NCBI GenBank assembly: GCA_964016885.1
Contig: OZ024747.1
Span: forward strand, 6,925,631-6,989,630
Direction: 5' to 3'
DNA length: 64,000 nt
Source of the DNA: Eledone cirrhosa
Taxonomy: Eukaryota > Mollusca > Cephalopoda > Octopoda > Eledonidae
Part shown: positions 59,601 through 63,452 of the stretch, in pieces
Layout of the letters: each line of letters starts with the position of its first letter
Position numbering within the stretch: the stretch's first letter is position 1
Program-made: the position numbers and the translations under genes
Notes under the pieces: model-generated
What the model was told of the DNA's origin: nothing
Database searches by the model: none
Seen by the model: the letters and a program-made list of their open reading frames with translations, nothing else

Positions 59601-61687
59601 ATCTGTATCACTTTCATCCTCCTCTTCCTCCTCCTCCTCATCATCATCATCCTCTTCCTCGCCATTATGGTCATCATTACCATCCTCATTGTTACCGTTA
59701 TCAGATGCTCCATTATCACCACCGAAAGCATCACCCTCATCAATCATATCACCAAATCCACCAACTGTCCAGTTACCATCATCTACATTGCCACCAAAAT
59801 GTGGTCCAATGTTGACATAGATAGTAGAAAACACACTACACCTTACCTCTTTGCTGACAGCGTTACTGTTTGACCTCAAGTTATGCACATATCCAAACGT
59901 TGTATTTGTACATTCAGTGAAGTTTGTGGCATATGTCTGAAATGTTGATTTCCCAATACTGGCCGTATCATGATCTGTTATATCCATGCTACAGCTGTTG
60001 GCAGCATTCAGTTTAGCAACGGCAGCTTCTGTTAATCCACTGTTACCTGCAGATACAATCAACATCACATTTCATTTGGCTTTCCCAATAATAATAATAA
60101 TAATAAAGGTTTTATAAAGGTAATATCAAATATACTGCAACATATATAACCTAGTTGTGTGAGTGTAAATTACCCCTACTTTGTATAGTGCACCATATCT
60201 GTAATCTCTCCATGTATAATGAGCACACAACACCATGACATAGCTCACAGCTATGAAGGTTTAGCTAGCCTCCTACAAAGTTGCACATGGAAATCATCAT
60301 CATCGTTTAACGTCTATCTTCCACACTAGCATGGGTTATAGAACTCATCTGTAATCTCTCCATGTACTGTAATCAATTCATTTTTATATATTCATATTCA
60401 TGTACCCCATGTATAATGAGATGCACTACATGTGTACTCGCCCATATAATATGAGATGTACATTTGTACTATACCCATGTATGATGAGATGTACATTTAA
60501 TCTCCCCATTTATATATACGCTACCTCCATGTAATGTAGGCTGCACTATAAAGTCTATAACCTGCTCATGTATAATGAGTTGCATTATATCATTAACCTA
60601 TCTGTTATATGAGGCAGCAAGTTGATAGGACATCAGATAGAATGTTTTGAGGTTCTGGCTCTGATCCCCAAACCTGCAGAGATCAACTTTGCCTTTATCC
60701 TTCTGAGGTTGATAAATAAATACCAGTCCAGTATTGGGACAGATTCTTCCTCTCTACCTCTCTCTCCTTTTCTGAAGAAGAAATGGTCTCTGCCAGGGTC
60801 AAACTGCCCAAGACATGCTGTATATTAATTCTGCACTCTCATGATTCCACCAGGTGTTACGGGTTTATACATACATGTATAATGAGATATACCACACCTT
60901 ATATAACCTACCTATGTATATTAGGTGTACCACAAATAAACCTACCTATACGATAATGTTGACTATCTCCCTGTAATGAGTGTGTACCACAATATATATA
61001 ATCTATCTATACATGAGGAGACTATGTCCATGTTATGTGAGGTATATCACAAGTTACCCATGTAATGAGATTGTGCCACCGCATCAGTAATTTACCCAAA
61101 TATGAGTTGGACAACAAGCTAGTCATGTAATAATAGCTGTCCCACATGTAATATGAGTGGTTTCACATATGTAACTTACCTATGTATAAATATTTAGTTT
61201 CTACAGCATCTTCGTGATATTACATAATTTTTCCTAACATAAAAAAATCCCTTTCTGACTAATTTTAGCAACGAAATATTAATTTATTCCTTAAAAAGCT
61301 ATAAATGATAATCACACACACAAAAGAAAATAAATAAACAACGTTTACTTGCTATTTGATAGTGACAAAATGAATTAAAAAAAAAATAATAATAAAAATA
61401 ACCCCCAAAATCAGGCAAATTTCATAATTCGTTCAGTAAAAATACTCAAAACATTATATTACACAAGATTATAATTTTTCGGAGTATTTACCCGATCTTT
61501 AGATATGAAATATTTAAAAATATTTATGATTTTAAATGAATTTACCTTTCGTGTAGCCTTGTCCAACTTTGTCGCGATGTCCTCGGAAAGATGGGTTACT
61601 GGTACAACTTTGTCCACGTTTCCAACGAGCAGCATTTCGTTTTGCCTTCATTCCATGAGTCCTTTTGTTCTTCTTTAAAGGACGCAT
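24946..61687 (-). CDS. RRP12: RRP12, ribosomal RNA processing 12 homolog (whole gene, 34 coding exons)
   Basis: HEAT/ARM-type protein of the nucleolus and nucleus. In yeast and human, RRP12 helps mature 18S rRNA and exports pre-ribosomal subunits with Ran. I traced 34 exons (listed separately) with GT donors and AG acceptors. Their lengths sum to 3,900 bases, 1,299 codons plus TAA, with every phase matching; human RRP12 is about 1,300 residues. Landmarks are the N-terminal RWKRGQ and SNPSFRGHRDK, AAVTEVIKENNGKETDTEYF (115-142), NUC173-like repeats in the central region, FPRSW, acidic and poly-Lys tracts at about 1007-1110, then GGHGIHRP and KPDPYAYIQL near the C-terminus. Single-copy and intact, with no frameshift. 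Introns hold minisatellites and transposon debris. Identity is by family recognition and is very secure. Confidence 0.96.
25850..26190 (-). mobile_element. composite SINE-like element (R3 plus tRNA-SINE segment)
   Basis: In reverse it reads (ATC)n, an R3 segment with TGCCATGGCACCTCCACG blocks, then CCCTATCATCTCATTTCTACAG and a tRNA-SINE head in reverse. The same chimera in the opposite orientation is at 49445-49830. Confidence 0.6.
26675..26830 (-). mobile_element. SINE fragment (family S2)
   Basis: Contains TACTTTATTTTATCGACCCCG and a degenerate head, the reverse of the family seen complete at 62085-62280. Confidence 0.6.
26876..26958 (-). CDS. RRP12: RRP12 exon 33
   Basis: Residues 1237-1264: KAGGDVKRQGKPDPYAYIQL, then a basic end. 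The PDPYAYI motif is a hallmark of RRP12 C-termini. Donor GTAAAT, acceptor TTTACAG. Confidence 0.95.
27290..27590 (-). mobile_element. tRNA-derived SINE, reverse, in RRP12 intron 32
   Basis: Near-complete relative of 9330-9605. The head lies at 27515-27585 and the distal part reads GCTATTGCTGGTACTCATTT on the plus strand. Confidence 0.75.
27623..27711 (-). CDS. RRP12: RRP12 exon 32
   Basis: Residues 1207-1236: AGGHGIHRPKAVANRGKESA, then LGSEYKSK. The GIHRP and EYK(A/S)K stretches are diagnostic of the family. Donor GTATGT. Confidence 0.96.
27806..28050. mobile_element. second TTAA-type repeat, right end lost
   Basis: Starts TTAATCCTTTTGTTACC and includes AGGAACTTAGTAAAATAAC and TTAAGCTGATGCTTGGAACA, segments shared with 28953-29392 and 55.55-55.84 kb. 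Lies in intron 31. Confidence 0.5.
28295..28364 (-). CDS. RRP12: RRP12 exon 31
   Basis: Residues 1184-1207, SDQSRKRKYSATENTEHSG and following; a charged, disordered region. Assigned by position and by consistent splice phases (0 in, 1 out). Confidence 0.85.
28953..29392. mobile_element. TTAA-flanked element with a nested SINE
   Basis: TTAATCC at the left and AAAGGGTTAA at the right bound about 440 bases that include TTAAGCTGATGTTTGGAGCA. A SINE occupies 29165-29355 inside it. The right TTAA stops five bases from the exon 30 donor. Confidence 0.5.
29165..29355 (+). mobile_element. SINE family S2 copy
   Basis: GGCAGTATCGGTAGAGGGTC head, GAGTTCAACTTTGTC B-box region, then CATCCTTACGGGGTTGATGA and the tail GTAGAAACAATTATTG. 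The same order occurs at 62085-62280. Confidence 0.8.
29398..29474 (-). CDS. RRP12: RRP12 exon 30
   Basis: Residues 1158-1183: DEKDSDSSEDDNSAEEV and following, acidic and probably phosphorylatable. Its donor GTATG is followed at once by TTAA of a repeat. Confidence 0.88.
29844..30080 (-). pseudogene. LINE reverse-transcriptase tail in RRP12 intron 29
   Basis: The short reverse frame has LLWEPLHGHAGRGRPKLTYV, then DRDRWRELV, a LINE pol C-terminal signature different from the 24.6-kb copy. Truncated. Confidence 0.65.
30194..30295 (-). CDS. RRP12: RRP12 exon 29
   Basis: Residues 1124-1158. Contains APDGRLLIGEDDDN, equivalent to the conserved (S/A)xDGRLII box of RRP12. Donor GTAAGT, acceptor TTGTTAG. 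Confidence 0.94.
30652..30842 (-). CDS. RRP12: RRP12 exon 28
   Basis: Residues 1060-1124: IEDILTAFDSDEDDDG, a run of seven Lys, then GAAWLKENTDDNITDFMD. The IEDIL...DSDED and AWLKE boxes match the family. The donor GTATGT at 30650-30651 makes the phase join exon 29; reading through would stop within a few codons. Confidence 0.92.
31219..31377 (-). CDS. RRP12: RRP12 exon 27
   Basis: Residues 1007-1060: GYKEIYDLSSDSIRKVLNNI, then a Lys-rich and an acidic stretch. Corresponds to the end of the HEAT region and the start of the disordered tail. Confidence 0.92.
31437..31890. repeat. 31-bp minisatellite in RRP12 intron 26
   Basis: About 14 copies of AGATCTAGACTCACCAACCA plus ACTGAACTAAC. Each unit has an AGATCT (BglII-type) site. 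C/T variants at two positions are shared among neighbouring units. Confidence 0.95.
32060..32210 (+). mobile_element. R3 interspersed repeat fragment
   Basis: GTGGGCAGTGTAGAG-like start, then TTCTATGGCTGGATGCCCTT and CCAACCATATTTATAGTGTG. Confidence 0.5.
32320..32411 (-). CDS. RRP12: RRP12 exon 26
   Basis: Residues 977-1007: MSTLVLMKDGAKQHFRFKTK, then VIYSKLIRRFG; the (H)FR-K-(R/K)-KLIR-FG pattern is strongly conserved in RRP12. Confidence 0.96.
32590..32720. mobile_element. unclassified dispersed repeat
   Basis: TCTAATGATTTAGAAGAAAA, then CAGGTTTGTTATTACAAATG and ACCAGAGGACAGA recur at 25315-25450 and 51730-51960. Confidence 0.5.
33109..33266 (-). CDS. RRP12: RRP12 exon 25
   Basis: Residues 924-976, VTPDLIENFVEHCCVLLMSK and TLSYLQVLLSCF; a HEAT-type helix pair. 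The exon ends at LEKI before GTAAGG. The frame stays open for another 50 codons into the intron, but the downstream exon and homology support the donor at 33108. Confidence 0.94.
33493..33663. mobile_element. hAT-type MITE with 8-bp target duplication
   Basis: Ends GGCATGTCAAAC and GTTTGACATGCC are perfect inverted repeats. The flanks TTAGACTA at 33485-33492 and 33664-33671 are identical. An 8-bp duplication is typical of hAT elements. It is 171 bases and non-coding, in RRP12 intron 24. Confidence 0.8.
34051..34102. repeat. (AG)n microsatellite
   Basis: About 26 AG dinucleotides in RRP12 intron 24. Confidence 0.95.
34313..34420 (-). CDS. RRP12: RRP12 exon 24
   Basis: Residues 888-924: TILTQYFHLIFAGFGGTPVF, then SCVIFEFK. 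Matches the HEAT region preceding LLFEFKG of other RRP12 proteins. Its 5' end and acceptor are duplicated in the intron (next entry). Confidence 0.94.
34404..34578. repeat. 86-bp tandem duplication spanning the exon 24 acceptor
   Basis: The segment containing CACTGTGTGAGGATAGCTGC through TATTAGCAATTGTC is present twice in tandem, with only one difference seen. The second copy lies wholly in intron 23 and carries a duplicate of the first bases of exon 24 and its splice acceptor. Confidence 0.9.
34845..34959 (-). CDS. RRP12: RRP12 exon 23
   Basis: Residues 850-888: AILCTREAGYRARRAAYSLL, then TEMASTMIR. Equivalent to VILCTKE...ARK-AF-LL-EM of vertebrate RRP12. Confidence 0.95.
34998..35500. repeat. 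irregular minisatellite in RRP12 intron 22
   Basis: Repeats of GTATAGCTCTATAGCTACTG followed by GCCTGCAGTAGATAAACAG. Single units of about 50 bases alternate with longer ones carrying an extra TATTAGTGGTGTT, giving a higher-order unit of about 110 bases. Confidence 0.92.
35676..35756 (-). CDS. RRP12: RRP12 exon 22
   Basis: Residues 823-849: PRLRCLLHVVRKLEKCEMDF, then AIIPE. Corresponds to PRLKCLLHIVRKL of the family. Confidence 0.96.
35757..36104 (-). other. RRP12 intron 21, TA/CA tracts only
   Basis: Holds TA and CA microsatellites near 35785-35895; nothing else recognised. Confidence 0.5.
36105..36263 (-). CDS. RRP12: RRP12 exon 21
   Basis: Residues 770-822: SLQKKCYRLLEEIFGSSS and a following helix, then a Ser-rich end SLSTSALPSK. 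Matches VQKKAYRVLEE in human RRP12. Confidence 0.95.
36633..36847. mobile_element. TTAA-flanked MITE, 215 bp (piggyBac-like)
   Basis: Starts TTAACCCTTTAGCATTTAAA and ends GTAAATGCTAAAGGGTTAA, near-perfect inverted ends. Same size and internal order as 20344-20558. Lies in RRP12 intron 20. Confidence 0.85.
37366..37459 (-). CDS. RRP12: RRP12 exon 20
   Basis: Residues 738-769: CILLDLCILMTSSANTAQVK, then SLFQLASSNLK; helical HEAT-type segment. Confidence 0.93.
37767..37828 (-). CDS. RRP12: RRP12 exon 19
   Basis: Residues 718-738: LIQQYIDTSLAQIEEKDEVK. Equivalent to the LVNSLLEKA region. Small exon with good splice sites (GTAACT donor, TTACAG acceptor). Confidence 0.9.
38156..38310 (-). CDS. 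RRP12: RRP12 exon 18
   Basis: Residues 666-717: FAKNFLPILFNLYTQ is almost identical to the conserved RFAKNFLPILFNLY motif, followed by a LTIYETAKAYIQI helix. Confidence 0.97.
38340..39120 (-). other. RRP12 intron 17, no element recognised
   Basis: AT-rich, with imperfect ATACATA tracts at 38440-38660 that give meaningless short ORFs on both strands. Confidence 0.45.
39124..39235 (-). CDS. RRP12: RRP12 exon 17
   Basis: Residues 629-666: SFKSIARTLGSVVNDRPHLR, then RKLIYTNLE. Corresponds to SFKGLARTLG-AI-ERPDLR. Confidence 0.97.
39742..39857 (-). CDS. RRP12: RRP12 exon 16
   Basis: Residues 590-628: VVQFWSLLPSFCNNPTDLK matches LQWQMWTLLPGFCTRPTD of human RRP12. Confidence 0.97.
39896..40075. 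repeat. two-copy tandem duplication, about 90 bp, in RRP12 intron 15
   Basis: CTCATCAACACTGTCAATCA through CCCTATCATCTCAGTC occurs twice in direct order with few differences, ending in TCACTCTCCC. Confidence 0.9.
40088..40290 (-). mobile_element. SINE family S2, reverse copy
   Basis: Reverse complement of the 62.1-kb type: TTGGCACAAGGCCAGCAATT, ATCGACTCTGTAAGGATG, CGGCGGGATTTGAACTCAG and TACCGATACTGCCAATCCAC. Well preserved. Confidence 0.85.
40324..40445 (-). CDS. RRP12: RRP12 exon 15
   Basis: Residues 549-590: RDLSFPRSWLVPVLKKYI, then FFRTYFMPLSKKL. FPRSWL-PV and FF-TYF-PL are hallmark motifs of RRP12. Confidence 0.97.
40490..40730. repeat. degenerate purine-rich array in RRP12 intron 14
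   Basis: Short irregular units such as GAGGTAGAGTGGAGGTGGAG. On the minus strand these are long pyrimidine tracts; short ORFs there are not genes. Confidence 0.8.
40843..40979 (-). CDS. RRP12: RRP12 exon 14
   Basis: Residues 504-549: FKSEIDQAVGCGIKSMGPK, then VLEIIPLQ. Parallels LDQAVGAAV-SMGPE-VLQ--PL in human. Confidence 0.97.
41012..42500. repeat. 30-bp minisatellite filling RRP12 intron 13
   Basis: About 40 copies of TTGTAGAGTGGTATATAATA plus TATTACTGTG run to about 42215. A more complex tail with CTGCAGTGGTATATAAGATA units follows to about 42500. Intron 13 spans 40980-42540, so nearly the whole intron is array. Open frames of over 200 codons on both strands arise only because the period is a multiple of three. 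Confidence 0.97.
42541..42576 (-). CDS. RRP12: RRP12 exon 13 (36-nt microexon-like)
   Basis: Residues 492-503: VIGSRYPDLMKP. Phase 0 on both sides. Supported by the GTGAGT donor, a TTTCTCTGTCAG acceptor and by filling the expected homologous gap (VMRKCL region in human). Confidence 0.88.
42705..43331. mobile_element. non-autonomous Helitron-like element
   Basis: Begins TCTATATATATAAAACTGAG after an A, ends CACTGCTAG before a T, with a CCGTGCAACGCCGGG potential small hairpin 10-25 bases before the end. TC...CTAG ends, insertion between A and T and no target duplication are Helitron traits. Inside are three internal repeats around GGGCCCGCATTAGGTGAAAA-type segments near 42855, 43007 and 43137. 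No Rep/Hel coding. Lies in RRP12 intron 12. Confidence 0.7.
43370..43585 (-). mobile_element. R3 interspersed repeat, reverse
   Basis: GGCATCCAGCCGTAGAAAAC, CTCAAGTGCGACAATTCCCG, then GTTGAATGATGATGATGATG. Reverse of the 21.24-kb copy and well preserved. Confidence 0.7.
43939..44115 (-). CDS. RRP12: RRP12 exon 12
   Basis: Residues 433-491: EVFRECVSKLVEAK, a Ser/Thr-rich loop, then LEQVIKAVSIGLNYQYHIAW. Matches [20 protein letters not shown]; falls in the NUC173-like region. Confidence 0.97.
44195..44816. repeat. GC-rich 34-bp minisatellite in RRP12 intron 11
   Basis: About 18 units of GGTCATCTGTGGCGCCCCCA plus GGAGCTAGTTGCCA; units are 33 or 34 bases depending on four or five C. Each has GGCGCC. 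Much more GC-rich than flanking sequence. Confidence 0.96.
44817..45479 (-). other. remainder of RRP12 intron 11
   Basis: No element or gene recognised. Confidence 0.4.
45480..45591 (-). CDS. RRP12: RRP12 exon 11
   Basis: Residues 395-432: LGQNHLPKLVTTSMKYLLVE, then VQQTAANILM. Corresponds to GLGHLPRFFGTAVTCLL...V-TAA-Q-L in human. Confidence 0.97.
45795..45886 (-). CDS. RRP12: RRP12 exon 10
   Basis: Residues 365-395: ALYDYQPLMTDTQPSCAWLT, then VMGKSIVNL. Matches [25 protein letters not shown]. Confidence 0.97.
45904..45937. repeat. A34 homopolymer (T-tract upstream of the exon 10 acceptor)
   Basis: 34 consecutive A on the plus strand give a T34 run on the sense strand of RRP12, 18-51 bases before exon 10. 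It may act as an extended polypyrimidine tract. Confidence 0.9.
45979..46203 (+). mobile_element. interspersed repeat family R2 copy
   Basis: Near-copy of 19739-19982, sharing GGCCAGGGATCTGTGTCTCG and ATCACCAACACTAGGGAGGA. Lies in RRP12 intron 9. Confidence 0.75.
46548..46646 (-). CDS. RRP12: RRP12 exon 9
   Basis: Residues 332-364: LVIACCMQCLYGLVNCKPNM, then HLNAQLIT. Parallels VTACAMQAFHSLF...LPAELNAQIIT. Confidence 0.96.
46747..47893. repeat. 41-bp minisatellite filling RRP12 intron 8
   Basis: About 28 units of TGTAGTTACACACACATCAA plus TGTCACAGACAGTAACACACC, with 36-, 43- and 45-base variants. The array occupies nearly all of intron 8 (46647-47936) and stops 43 bases from the exon 8 donor side. 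Confidence 0.97.
47937..48064 (-). CDS. RRP12: RRP12 exon 8
   Basis: Residues 289-331: GSDAVTTLHVLMLVKQIFPV, then MCETILKVMTLATP. Matches ATTTLHMLTLLKDLLP...CSETLLRVMTL. Confidence 0.97.
48070..48900 (-). other. RRP12 intron 7, R1 and R3 fragments
   Basis: Reverse R1-like segment at 48110-48240 (GATCTGCTAGAAATAGCATC) and an R3-like end at 48560-48625. Nothing coding. Confidence 0.45.
48924..49062 (-). CDS. RRP12: RRP12 exon 7
   Basis: Residues 243-289: IRKLSQGGVENILKNS, then YHPMAPLTAKHCIKKIEESG. Matches KIRKAAQHGVCSVL and [21 protein letters not shown]. Confidence 0.97.
49140..49300 (+). pseudogene. LINE tail fragment in RRP12 intron 6
   Basis: Broken translation resembles the GRPRK-W--VVRADLK segment of LINE pol C-termini (GTAAACGAAGAAAGAACTGG, then GTTGTGAGAGCTGACC). 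Confidence 0.5.
49445..49830 (+). mobile_element. composite SINE-like element (R3 plus reversed tRNA-SINE head)
   Basis: CATCATCATCACCGTTTTAC, TTCTACAGCTGGATGCCCTT, GTGGCGCCTCCACGACCACT, then CCCTATCATCTCATTTCTAC and TCACCTGGTCCGAGAATTGA. Inverted counterpart at 25850-26190. Confidence 0.65.
50147..50263 (-). CDS. RRP12: RRP12 exon 6
   Basis: Residues 204-242: LLRCLSHLLCAQTASVW, then YLSVLAFVTHRKPK. Matches VLSCLATLLRKQDLEAW...VYHGLLSFTVHPKPK. Confidence 0.97.
50395..50500 (-). CDS. RRP12: RRP12 exon 5
   Basis: Residues 168-203: VPDAVLINRFSEVSKKLLGL, then SEGDNTSMVKS. Matches VPSPVLIKKFSDTSKAF. Confidence 0.97.
50643..51097. mobile_element. possible second Helitron-like element with palindromic 3' end
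   Basis: TC start after A (TCTAAACTATAATAAAG) and CTGCTAG end before T, as for the 42.7-kb element. The end is a perfect 14-bp inverted repeat, TAGCAGAAAACCAC at 51062-51075 and its complement at 51083-51096, around a 7-base loop. Class is uncertain since Helitron hairpins usually lie before, not across, CTAG. Confidence 0.45.
51519..51595 (-). CDS. RRP12: RRP12 exon 4
   Basis: Residues 143-168: VTALDTMDIEDGLTATLYLL, then GVVISK. Parallels [25 protein letters not shown]. Confidence 0.95.
51730..52560 (-). other. RRP12 intron 3, dispersed repeats
   Basis: Two copies of the 25.3/32.6-kb repeat (51735-51800 and 51840-51960), an R1 fragment at 52140-52260 and an R3-like end near 52370-52445. 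Confidence 0.5.
52565..53892. repeat. 25-bp minisatellite in RRP12 intron 3
   Basis: About 53 units of AAGTGGTATATAATGTAATA plus AGTGT, with ATACATG and ATGCATG variants 26-27 long. The array starts 20 bases past the exon 3 donor. Minus-strand frames stay open for up to 446 codons because no unit variant contains a stop in any frame; this is not a gene. Confidence 0.97.
53912..53995 (-). CDS. RRP12: RRP12 exon 3
   Basis: Residues 115-142: AAVLAAVTEVIKENNGKETD, then TEYFAAL. Nearly identical to CAVLAAVTEVI...GKETETEYFAAL, one of the most conserved RRP12 stretches. Confidence 0.98.
55391..55537. mobile_element. hAT-type MITE with imperfect 8-bp target duplication
   Basis: Ends CAGCCATGGGTAAACTGCAG and GGTTGCCATGCCTG, imperfect inverted repeats of the common hAT type. 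Flanks TTCTAAAC (55383-55390) and TTCTGAAC (55538-55545) differ at one base. Non-coding. Confidence 0.7.
55905..56060 (-). pseudogene. LINE reverse-transcriptase tail, reverse
   Basis: In reverse reads WLDNLHKL-like, then LVWGSTKSVGDGCF in broken frames; the same family as 10435-10720. Confidence 0.55.
57984..58345 (+). mobile_element. full-length tRNA-derived SINE
   Basis: Most complete copy in the window. A box TGGCTTAGTGG, B box GAGTTCGATTCTCGG, then GAGCAAGACACTTTATTTCA, TGACATCACCGGTGCCAAGC and GAGAGGGGAGACTGGTATG. A 32-base segment with TGCCTCGGAGGGGAAC is duplicated in tandem at 58242-58305. Confidence 0.85.
59493..59846 (-). other. open acidic frame continuing from exon 2 into intron 2
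   Basis: The exon 2 frame does not stop at its donor but stays open for about 117 more codons. They run through Gly/Asn/Asp-rich sequence (FGGDNGASDNGNNEDG), a run of Asp and Glu near 59600-59660, and an acidic end with SGDEYLASEAES, stopping at 59493-59495. If intron 2 is retained, a truncated RRP12 N-terminus with an acidic tail would result. It may also be chance low complexity (GAT/GAG repeats). No homologue recognised. Confidence 0.35.
59847..60046 (-). CDS. RRP12: RRP12 exon 2
   Basis: Residues 48-114: GLTEAAVAKLNAANS, then STFQTYATNFTECTNTTF and NSNAVSKE. Matches LTVDAVKLHNEL and GTFLSGLSDCTNVTF...SNSAAHKE. Donor GTAAGG, acceptor CTGCAG. Confidence 0.95.
60087..61230. repeat. degenerate ATGTATAATGAG-type repeats in RRP12 intron 1
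   Basis: Many imperfect recurrences of CCATGTATAATGAGATG and related blocks at 60205-61190, spaced about 40-70 bases, plus an (AAT)n tract at 60087-60105, an R3-like end at 60295-60345 and a SINE S2 fragment at 60650-60745. Confidence 0.6.
61546..61687 (-). CDS. RRP12: RRP12 exon 1
   Basis: Residues 1-48 from the ATG at 61685-61687: MRPLKKNKRTHGMKAKRNAA, then RWKRGQSCTSNPSFRGHRDK, matching the basic N-terminus KLKRWKKGHSSDSNP--RHR of RRP12. The next in-frame Met is codon 13; the first is chosen because the basic stretch before it resembles a nuclear targeting segment. Donor GTAAAT. Confidence 0.93.
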
Positions 61688-61774
61688 TATAAATTCTAAC
61701 TATTACTAATTTAATAAAAGTAAAGTTAAATACATACACATATATTATGTATAGGATATGCCTGATAGTTTACG

Positions 61775-61808
61775 CACGTGTATGGAGAATATATTCAAAC
61801 CGGAAGTG
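61775..61808 (-). promoter_or_regulatory. RRP12: candidate RRP12 core promoter: E-box and ETS site
   Basis: CACGTG at 61775-61780 lies 88 bases above the ATG, and ACCGGAAGTG at 61799-61808 matches the GABP/ETS consensus. Both are typical of promoters of ribosome-biogenesis genes, with Myc/Max-type factors at CACGTG. No TATA box is evident at a usual distance. Confidence 0.5.
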
Positions 61809-61899
61809 TAAAGAGTTATTCGACAGAGGAACATTAAAAACGGAGAGTAATGTGGAATTGTGTGATTAGATGGGGCTCCAGGCGAACAAATTATTATAA

Positions 61900-62020
61900 T
61901 TGTTGTTAATTAACTCTAGTTCAGCCCTGATACAGCAGACCCATGATCTGAGGCTTAGCACATCTGTGACTTCATTATACAATGTGTTCTTATTTATTTT
62001 AAAAGATGATAAGGCGTGAT
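61900..62020 (+). mobile_element. R1 interspersed repeat fragment
   Basis: TCTAGTTCAGCCCTGATACA, then GCAGACCCATGATC, as at the start of other R1 copies. Confidence 0.5.
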
Positions 62021-62084
62021 TTGACAGCTTTTTATAGTCTGACGATCAACTACGCCGAGGTTTATAAATTGCATCGCATTATTG

Positions 62085-62280
62085 TGTGGATTGGCAGTAT
62101 CGGTAGAGGTTCGGACGCCATGCTTTGACGCATAGAGTTACGGCCCTTGCCATTCTGAGTTCAAATCCCGCCGAGGTTAACTTTGCCTTTCATCCTTACG
62201 GGGTCGATAAAATAAAGTACCAGTAATGTACTGGGTAATTTTCTGGCCTTGTGCCAATAGTAGAAACAATTATTGTAGTG
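62085..62280 (+). mobile_element. SINE family S2, well-preserved copy
   Basis: TTGGCAGTATCGGTAGAGGT head, TGAGTTCAAATCCCGCCGAG B-box region, CATCCTTACGGGGTCGATAA, GTACCAGTAATGTACTGG and the tail GTAGAAACAATTATTG. The organisation fits tRNA-derived octopus SINEs. Confidence 0.88.
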
Positions 62281-62440
62281 TTAATTGTATAGTTACGTCC
62301 CTTTACGATCTGAGTTCAAGTCCCGCCGAGGTTGACTTTACCTTTCATCCTTACGGGGTCGATAAAATAAAGTAGCAGTAAGGCACTGGGTAATTACTGG
62401 CCTTGTGCCTAAAGTAGAAACAATTATTGTAGTGTTAATT
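62281..62440 (+). mobile_element. second, head-less SINE S2 copy in tandem
   Basis: Repeats the 3' two-thirds of the preceding SINE including the unusual tail extension TTGTAGTGTTAATTGTA, so it arose by tandem duplication, not by independent insertion. Confidence 0.8.
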
Positions 62441-62689
62441 GTATGTGTTTATTTACACATTGATATCTTTCCTTTGATTTCACTTTATTTATTCACTTCC
62501 ATTATATTGTATATAACTATAAGAGTCATAAGTAAATAATCCAATTTATTTGTATTAAAAAAATCATTAAGGAAAGAAATCATTTATACCAAGGGCAATA
62601 ACTCAGTGTTTTAACCACCCAACGCACACACGCACTTGGTATAACTTTACCATCTTCATCTTTCAACACTTTATACTTGTTACACACAC

Positions 62690-62756
62690 ACACAGACAGA
62701 CAGACACACACACAGACACACTGACACACAGACACACATACAGAGACACACATACA

Positions 62757-62800
<44 letters not shown>

Positions 62801-62815
62801 CACATGTATACACTG

Positions 62816-62848
<33 letters not shown>

Positions 62849-62870
62849 CATACACACACTGACACACACA
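62690..62870. repeat. CA/CAGA/TA compound microsatellite
   Basis: Runs of ACACAGACAC, (CA)n and (TA)n. Apparent Cys/Val-rich ORFs on the minus strand are artefacts. Confidence 0.92.
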
Positions 62871-62889
62871 GATATAGGCTAAAGAGTGA

Positions 62890-63095
62890 AAATAATTGTT
62901 TCTACTCTTGGCACAAGGCCAGCAATTACTCCAGTACATTACTGGTACTTTATTTTATCGACCCCGTAAGGATGAAAGCCAAAATTAACCTCGGTTGAAT
63001 TTGAACTCAGATAATAAAGGGCCGTAACTCTATGCTGCAAAACACTACCAATACTGGTGTCTGACACTACCAATACTGCCAATCCACTGCCTAAA
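62890..63095 (-). mobile_element. SINE family S2, reverse copy
   Basis: AATAATTGTTTCTACTCTTG, CCAGTACATTACTGGTAC, ATCGACCCCGTAAGGATG; the head is partly duplicated around 63050-63090 (ACACTACCAATACTG twice). Confidence 0.8.
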
Positions 63096-63448
63096 TAGTG
63101 AAAATAATGTGTAATAAAATTGACATCAATTTTATTTAAATGAGAGTGGGGGAGCGGAGATGAAAAATGAATGAAATCAATGTGGTTGATTCCCGCAGTC
63201 AAGACACTTCACTCAAAGGCTGCCCTTCCCACCTAGCTAGGGACCTGGTTGTGTAATGCGAGACCACCCTTCCCACTGGAACCAAATATAGCACTGTAAA
63301 AGTACAAATGTTTCCTTAGTTTGAAGCCATAGGTCAATCTCTCAATAAGAGAGCGTCCAGGTGGTCGCTCAACCCACTAGAAATAGCAGCCGGAGCTTCC
63401 TCAATTTACACCCTACGATATTGCTTCTAACAATGAGATAGGTGTTAG

Positions 63449-63452
<4 letters not shown>

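Larger units (their letters stand above)
53996..59846 (-). other. RRP12 intron 2 (5.9 kb)
   Basis: Holds an R3 copy (55020-55160, reverse), a hAT MITE (55391-55537), a TTAA-type repeat (about 55560-55840), a LINE tail (55905-56060, reverse), an (AAT)n tract at 57637-57665 and a tRNA SINE (57984-58345). No nested gene was found apart from the acidic frame at 59493-59846. Confidence 0.6.

Noticed and set aside
62580..62939. Cys/Val-rich minus-strand ORFs
   Set aside because: Products of (CA)n/(TA)n microsatellites.
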